A DNA stretch of 36,361 bases from Actinomadura roseirufa (GTDB taxonomy: Bacteria > Actinomycetota > Actinomycetes > Streptosporangiales > Streptosporangiaceae): positions 1 to 36,361 of the forward strand of contig NZ_CAACVB010000059.1 in assembly GCF_900659635.1 (NCBI RefSeq), read 5' to 3'. How positions within the stretch are numbered: position 1 is the first letter of the stretch; each line of letters begins with the position of its first letter. The position numbers were made by a program, and so were the translations under genes. Positions 32,099-36,361 of the stretch are shown one piece after another. The notes under the pieces were generated by a model that was not told the origin of the DNA, did not search any database, and was given only the letters and a program-made list of their open reading frames with translations.

Positions 32099-33031
32099 TC
32101 ACTCCGCCTTGGACCGGCGGGTGCGGGCCACGGTCCGGCGCCGTCCCGTCCGGTGCAGGACGCGCCGGTGCGCGCGGGCGGCGTCCCTGCGCCGGTCGCG
32201 CGCGGCCGCCTTGCGCTGCGCGCGGGCGTTCTTGTGGCGGCGGGCGCGCTCGGCGGCCGTGCGGCGCTGCAGCAGCTCGGGCGGGATCAGGTCGTGCCGC
32301 CCGGCGATGAACTCCTGCACCCAGATCTTGGCCCGGATGAGGGGGCGGCGGAACCGCCGCTCGTTCCGGACGGCCCGCAGGTGCTTGCGCGATCCCGGCG
32401 CGTACCACCAGCGCGCCCACGGCGACCCGGGACGGGCCAGCCGGACCGCGCCGACGATCAGCAGCGCGGGCACGAACAGCCCGATCAGCCCCGTCCAGAT
32501 CTTGCCCTTGAGCAGCGTGACCACGGCGAGCCCGAGGTTGACCACCAGCGAGGTCACGTACACGCCGGTCAGCGCCCCGCCGGCCGGCGCGGGCGTCGCC
32601 TCGAAGCCGAGCGGTCGGATGCCGAGCAGCAGCAGCCCGGTGACGGCGATGGCGACGAAGACGGCGTCGAGCGACGTGCGCCCCTTCTCCGTCCAGTACA
32701 CGTCGCTGAGGTGCAGGATCAGCGCGAACTCGTCCAGCACCAGGGCGGACCCCATCCCGAAGACCACCGCCGACAGCAGGTCGAGGCCCACGTACGGGTC
32801 GGGCACCGCGAGGCTGGACACCCCGCCCACGAGCATCAGCACCACGCCGAACACGACGTGGTGGATGTGCAGGTCGCCCGCCTGTACGTTGCGGAACCAC
32901 CACCGCACGTTGGCGCGGATCAGGCGGACGTTCACCCGCGTGAGCACGAACGTGACGATGAACGCGGCGAAGAAACCGAACAGCGGCAGCCGTCCGGTGT
33001 CCACGATGCGTTCTCTGAACAGGTCGATCAT
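32099..33031 (-). CDS. Polytopic membrane protein with HIHH motif and basic tail
   Basis: This 310-residue integral membrane protein of unknown function has about six hydrophobic segments ([99 protein letters not shown]). [10 protein letters not shown] and [18 protein letters not shown] carry conserved-looking His and acidic residues inside or at the membrane, which suggests metal or lipid chemistry, but I know no proven activity. The last 100 residues are very rich in Arg and His and should sit in the cytoplasm, perhaps on nucleic acid or anionic lipid. It is divergent from cds1 and convergent with ligB. Confidence 0.72.
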   Translation of the reverse strand: MIDLFRERIVDTGRLPLFGFFAAFIVTFVLTRVNVRLIRANVRWWFRNVQAGDLHIHHVVFGVVLMLVGGVSSLAVPDPYVGLDLLSAVVFGMGSALVLDEFALILHLSDVYWTEKGRTSLDAVFVAIAVTGLLLLGIRPLGFEATPAPAGGALTGVYVTSLVVNLGLAVVTLLKGKIWTGLIGLFVPALLIVGAVRLARPGSPWARWWYAPGSRKHLRAVRNERRFRRPLIRAKIWVQEFIAGRHDLIPPELLQRRTAAERARRHKNARAQRKAAARDRRRDAARAHRRVLHRTGRRRTVARTRRSKAE

Positions 33032-33119
33032 CTACCCCCCGTGGACTCCATCATGCCTGGTGACATGCGGCGATATCGTGGGATACCGCCGATCAATGGC
33101 GATCAAGGGGGAAAACACC

Positions 33120-34223
33120 ATGAGTCGTACTGTGGACCGGTGCGATCCCGGCCGCCGCGCCTGGATCGCCGAGGCCATCCGCAAGGTCGAGGCGGACGCC
33201 AACCGCAGCGCCGACACGCACCTGCACGTCTTCCCGCTTCCGCCCGAGTGGGGCATCGACCTGTACCTCAAGGACGAGTCCGTCCACCCGACCGGGTCAT
33301 TGAAGCACCGGCTGGCGCGGTCGCTGTTCCTGTACGCGCTGGCGAACGGCTGGATCCACGAGGACACCACGATCATCGAGGCGTCCAGCGGCTCCACCGC
33401 CGTGTCGGAGGCGTACTTCGCGCGGCTGGTCGGCCTGCCGTTCGTCGCCGTGATGCCCGCCACCACCAGTCCGGAGAAGATCGGCCTGATCGAGTTCCAC
33501 GGCGGCCGCTGCCATCTGGTGGACGACCCGTCCTCGATCTACGACGAGTCGCACCGCCTGGCGGCCGAGTGCGGCGGCCACTTCATGGACCAGTTCACCT
33601 ACGCCGAACGCGCGACGGACTGGCGCGGCAACAACAACATCGCCGAGTCGATCTTCGAGCAGCTCCGGCTGGAGCGCCATCCCGAACCGTCCTGGATCGT
33701 CGTCGGCGCGGGCACCGGCGGCACCTCCGCCACCATCGGGCGCTACGTCCGCTACCGGCGGTTCCACACCCGGCTGGCGGTCGTCGACCCCGAGGGCTCG
33801 GCGTTCTTCGGCTCGTTCACCGACGGCGACCCCGGCCGCACGGCCGCGGGCTCGCGCATCGAGGGCATCGGCCGCCCCCGCGTCGAACCGTCGTTCCTCC
33901 CGACCGTGATCGACCGGATGGTCCAGGTGCCGGACGCCGCGTCCGTCGCCGCGATGCGCTGGACCAACGAGGTCACCGGCCGCGGCGTCGGCGGCTCCAC
34001 CGGCACCGCCATGTGGGCCGTGGCGGAACTGGTCGCCCAGATGCGGGCGAGCGGCGAGCACGGCAGCGTGGTCACGCTGATCTGCGACGGCGGCGAACGC
34101 TACGCGGGCACCTACGGCTCCGACGCGTGGCTGAGCGCCCAGGGCCTGAACATCGCCCCGTACCGGGCGGCCCTGGACGGCTTCCTCAAGACCGGCGAGC
34201 TGACGGACCCGCTCAGCCGTTGA
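33120..34223 (+). CDS. cds1: PLP-dependent cysteine desulfhydrase (Cds1-like)
   Basis: This 367-residue fold-type II PLP enzyme matches mycobacterial Cds1, which breaks L-cysteine into pyruvate, ammonia and hydrogen sulfide. The PLP lysine is Lys62 in [43 protein letters not shown] and [16 protein letters not shown] (the glycine-rich phosphate loop) are near-identical blocks of this family. The C-terminus [23 protein letters not shown] is normal. ATG 33120 is supported by AAGGGGG eight bases upstream; ATG 33096 is in frame but has no such site. It may protect against cysteine excess or oxidative stress. The last 11 bases overlap the convergent site-2 protease gene. Confidence 0.92.
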   Translation: MSRTVDRCDPGRRAWIAEAIRKVEADANRSADTHLHVFPLPPEWGIDLYLKDESVHPTGSLKHRLARSLFLYALANGWIHEDTTIIEASSGSTAVSEAYFARLVGLPFVAVMPATTSPEKIGLIEFHGGRCHLVDDPSSIYDESHRLAAECGGHFMDQFTYAERATDWRGNNNIAESIFEQLRLERHPEPSWIVVGAGTGGTSATIGRYVRYRRFHTRLAVVDPEGSAFFGSFTDGDPGRTAAGSRIEGIGRPRVEPSFLPTVIDRMVQVPDAASVAAMRWTNEVTGRGVGGSTGTAMWAVAELVAQMRASGEHGSVVTLICDGGERYAGTYGSDAWLSAQGLNIAPYRAALDGFLKTGELTDPLSR

Positions 34224-35514
34224 AACGGATCGGGTTCACCAGGTCGGCGTAGATGAGCAGCCCGCCCATGACGACCAGCACGGCGGCCATCACATACGTC
34301 ACGGGCAGGGCCTTGGCGACGTCCACATAGCCGGGATCGGGCCTGCGGAACACCCGGGCGAACGCCTTCTTCAGCGCCTCCAGCAGCGCGCCGGCGATGT
34401 GCCCGCCGTCCAGCGGCAGCAGCGGCACCAGGTTGAACAGCCCGACCGCGAGGTTCAGCGAACCGAGCAGCATGACGAAGTAGGCGACCTTCTCCGTCCC
34501 CGTCAGGGTGTGCGAGGCGGCGACGTCCCCGCCGATCCGGCTGACGCCGACCACGCCGACCGGCCCGTTCGGGTCGCGCTCCTTGCCGCTGAACGCCGCG
34601 TTCCAGATGCCGACCATCTTCTGCGGCATCCGCAGCAGCGCCCCCGCGGTGTGCGCGGTGAGGTCGCCCATCGTCCTGGCCACCGCGCCGGGCCCCTGCC
34701 GCTCCAGCGCGCTGGTCGGCGTGATGCCGAGGAACCCCACGTTGACGATCTTGTCCTGGTCCTTCAGGTCGTACATCGAGTTGCGCGTGATCGGCACGTT
34801 CAGCGCGAGGTCACGCCCATCGCGCCGCACCACCATCGGCACCGTCCGCCCACCCGAGTCGCGGATGAGCCGCTGCAGCCCCTTGTAGTCCGAGATGCCC
34901 CGCCCGTCGTAGGACACGATGCGGTCACCGGGCCGCAACCCGACCTGCTTGGCCGGCGTCGGCGTGGCGCCCGCCGGACACGAGCCGACCTTCGCCGCCT
35001 GGCTCGCCGGGACGATGCAGTCCGACACCTGCTGGATCACCGGCTGCTGCTGAATCGTGCCGAGCCCCATCAGCAGGATCGAGAAGAACACCACCGACAG
35101 CAGCAGGTTCATCGCCGGCCCGCCGAACATGATCAGCAGCTTCTGCCACCACTTCTTGGCGTAGAACACGCGGTCCTCGTCGCCGGGCCTGACCTCCTCC
35201 AGCGCCGCCCCGCGCGCCGACTCGATCAGCCCCTGCCACGGCCCCGTACTGATCTGCCGGACCTTCCCGGGCGCGTCCCCCTTCCGCGGCGGCAACATCC
35301 CGATCATCCGGATGTACCCGCCGAGCGGGATCCACTTCACCCCGTACTCGGTCTCCCCCTTGCGCCGCGACCACATCGTCGGCCCGAACCCGACCATGAA
35401 CTGCGTCGTCCGAACCCCGAACAGCTTGGCGAACGAGAAGTGCCCCAGCTCATGAAGGGCGATGGACGCCAGCAGGCCGAAGAACAAGATCAACACACCC
35501 GCCAGCCACCCCAT
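34213..35514 (-). CDS. Site-2 intramembrane protease, M50 family (Rip1/RseP type)
   Basis: This 433-residue zinc metalloprotease cuts transmembrane substrates such as anti-sigma factors inside the membrane. Helix 1 has the zinc motif HELGH (21-25), and the third ligand lies in LDGGH (Asp about 369). A PDZ domain spans about 150-235 ([31 protein letters not shown]). Three further hydrophobic helices are visible ([57 protein letters not shown]). ATG 35514 has GGAGGG six bases upstream. In mycobacteria Rip1 lies between dxr and gcpE; here the 3' neighbour is cds1, convergent. The upstream neighbour is cut off by an IS630 element. Confidence 0.93.
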   Translation of the reverse strand: MGWLAGVLILFFGLLASIALHELGHFSFAKLFGVRTTQFMVGFGPTMWSRRKGETEYGVKWIPLGGYIRMIGMLPPRKGDAPGKVRQISTGPWQGLIESARGAALEEVRPGDEDRVFYAKKWWQKLLIMFGGPAMNLLLSVVFFSILLMGLGTIQQQPVIQQVSDCIVPASQAAKVGSCPAGATPTPAKQVGLRPGDRIVSYDGRGISDYKGLQRLIRDSGGRTVPMVVRRDGRDLALNVPITRNSMYDLKDQDKIVNVGFLGITPTSALERQGPGAVARTMGDLTAHTAGALLRMPQKMVGIWNAAFSGKERDPNGPVGVVGVSRIGGDVAASHTLTGTEKVAYFVMLLGSLNLAVGLFNLVPLLPLDGGHIAGALLEALKKAFARVFRRPDPGYVDVAKALPVTYVMAAVLVVMGGLLIYADLVNPIRFNG

Positions 35515-35740
35515 GCCAGCCCTCCGTGTTCGTATTTGCTTGCAGTATCCTCGGCGGTCGGGCCCTGGGGGCCCTCCCTTCAACGGACACTGCGCGATCG
35601 CAGCATCGCTCCGACTCGCCCCAGAGGGCTCGCTGCGCGATCAGGTTCTCGCAAGCTCGAACCTGGCTTCGCACGCGATCGCGATCGGTGCGGGCATCAC
35701 GACCAGCCGAAGATGCTCAGTCTAAAGCAGTGCCATCGGC
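35515..35740. other. Intergenic region upstream of the site-2 protease
   Basis: No gene is seen in the 305 bases from 35515 to the transposase start. The part up to about 35740 contains repeated CGCGATC words and a short inverted repeat AGGTTC-N10-GAACCT (35643-35664) that resembles a tRNA T-arm but has no tRNA around it. The promoter of the protease must lie here. Confidence 0.4.
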
Positions 35741-35741
35741 G

Positions 35742-36361
35742 TCAGGCGCTAACCAGGGTTAATTGGTCATAGCGGTTGGGTGAGTGGACGGGCCGGTGGT
35801 GTGGGCGTATGCCGGTGGCATGGCCAGATACCCCCAGGGCGGCGGGATGACCGACGCGGGCCGCCGGAGACGAGAACAGGTGCGGATGCAGGCCGCGCAA
35901 TGGTTCGGTGAGGGCCGGCCCAATGCGTGGATCGCCGCGCAGTTGCGGGTGGGGCTGCGGCAGGTGGAGAAGTGGCGGCAGGCCTGGCGGCAGGGCGGGG
36001 CCGAGGCGCTGCGTTCCAGGGGCCCGCACCGGCGGCAGCGCTTGGACGAGGCGATGTTCGCACGGCTGGAGGCGGAGTTGAACCGCGGCCCGGCCGCGCA
36101 CGGCTACGCCGATGACCAGCGGTGGACCCTGGGGCGGGTCGCCGCGCTGATCCGCGAGTTGTTCGGGATCGGCTACACCCTGCCGGGGGTGTCGCTGCTG
36201 CTGCGGCGTAACGGCTGGTCGGTGCAGGTCCCCGGACGCCGGGCGGTCGAGCGCGACGACCAGGCCGTGCAGGTGTGGAAGGAGCGGGTGTGGCCGCGGG
36301 TGGAACCACCGCGGGCGACCTGGGCGCCTGGATCTGTTTCGAGGACGAGACCGGTCAAGGG
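35742..36361 (+). mobile_element. IS630-family insertion sequence, 5' end only
   Basis: Sequence from about 35742 onwards, up to the window end, belongs to an IS630-type element with the transposase at 35820. IS630 elements insert at TA, and a TA occurs at 35750-35751 before the tract ACCAGGGTTAATTGG, which is a candidate left end. The right end is outside the window, so inverted repeats cannot be checked. Confidence 0.65.
35820..36361 (+). CDS. IS630-family transposase, N-terminal part with a frame change
   Basis: The first frame runs from ATG 35820: an HTH (REQVRMQAAQWFGEGRPNAWIAAQLRVGLRQVEKWRQAW), then GAEALRSRGPHRRQRLDEAMFARLEAEL and YTLPGVSLLLRRNGWSVQVPGRRAVERDDQAV, all typical of IS630 N-terminal regions. 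After KERVWPRVE (about 36303) similarity moves to the -1 frame, where GAWICFEDETGQG contains the first catalytic acidic pair of the DDE domain. In IS630-type elements such a change can be programmed frameshifting or a mutation. The gene continues past the window, so its integrity is unknown. Confidence 0.85.
   Translation, partial: MARYPQGGGMTDAGRRRREQVRMQAAQWFGEGRPNAWIAAQLRVGLRQVEKWRQAWRQGGAEALRSRGPHRRQRLDEAMFARLEAELNRGPAAHGYADDQRWTLGRVAALIRELFGIGYTLPGVSLLLRRNGWSVQVPGRRAVERDDQAVQVWKERVWPRVEPPRATWAPGSVSRTRPVK

Noticed and set aside
30366..33119. Very long open frame (over 1200 codons) running through the ligase gene into cds1.
   Set aside because: In GC-rich DNA, off-frames stay open for long. 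Codon bias and family matches support ligB, the minus-strand membrane protein and cds1; only the last 367 codons of this frame are real.
35643..35664. tRNA-like T-arm (AGGTTC-N10-GAACCT).
   Set aside because: No acceptor stem, D-arm or anticodon arm can be drawn around it.

Overview
The window is GC-rich DNA with the codon bias of a filamentous actinomycete. The protein families (DUF5925/AAA ATPase, DUF5959, XRE regulators with a long C-terminal helical region, F420-type nitroreductase, Cds1-like and LigB-like proteins, IdeR-type iron boxes) and the many TANNNT-N6-start promoters suggest a Streptosporangiales member, probably Actinomadura or another Thermomonosporaceae. The genus is an inference from the proteins, not from a marker gene. 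No tRNA, rRNA or CRISPR array was seen. Both ends of the window lie inside insertion sequences: the 3' end of an IS5-type element on the left and the 5' end of an IS630-type element on the right.

Bases 1 to 11 kb are an accessory, partly decaying region. An IS5-type element has cut off an XRE regulator (296-652). Next come an ECF sigma factor translationally coupled to a membrane-anchored beta-propeller protein (819-2512), a MerR regulator that lost its first helix but kept its operator (2705-3509), an NTF2-like protein, a secreted seven-repeat HAF protein, and a PIMT-like methyltransferase split by an in-frame amber codon (5453-6532). A DUF5959 gene follows a perfect 10-bp inverted repeat. 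A transposase remnant and a decayed copy of a neighbouring gene precede an intact hypothetical/XRE pair (7885-9960). A divergent NTF2/HxlR pair closes the region.

Bases 11 to 22.6 kb look like ordinary chromosome. They hold a hypothetical protein, a PlsC acyltransferase, a DUF5925 AAA ATPase, a DHA2-type MFS exporter divergent from an HxlR regulator, and a Cys/Met-metabolism PLP enzyme. A DUF2470 protein and a ribosomal protein S4 diverge from tandem DtxR/IdeR-type iron boxes. A MarR regulator, a lytic transglycosylase-like cell-wall protein, a TetR regulator and a Pro-Thr-rich surface protein follow.

Bases 22.6 to 29.3 kb are a redox cluster: a uronate-dehydrogenase-like enzyme, a TetR regulator, an F420 nitroreductase-like protein, an LLM flavin oxidoreductase, a Baeyer-Villiger-type monooxygenase, a divergent TetR regulator with a 29-bp palindromic operator between them, and an SDR. 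The monooxygenase, TetR and SDR genes probably form one inducible ketone/alcohol oxidation unit.

Bases 29.3 to 36.4 kb carry a membrane-anchored hypothetical protein, an ATP-dependent DNA ligase (LigB type), a polytopic membrane protein, a Cds1-type cysteine desulfhydrase, a site-2 protease (Rip1/RseP type) and the partial IS630 element. I found no clear new defence or biosynthetic system. The most original signals are the iron boxes at the S4 gene, the propeller-coupled sigma factor, and the set of recently broken regulators and enzymes near the insertion sequences.
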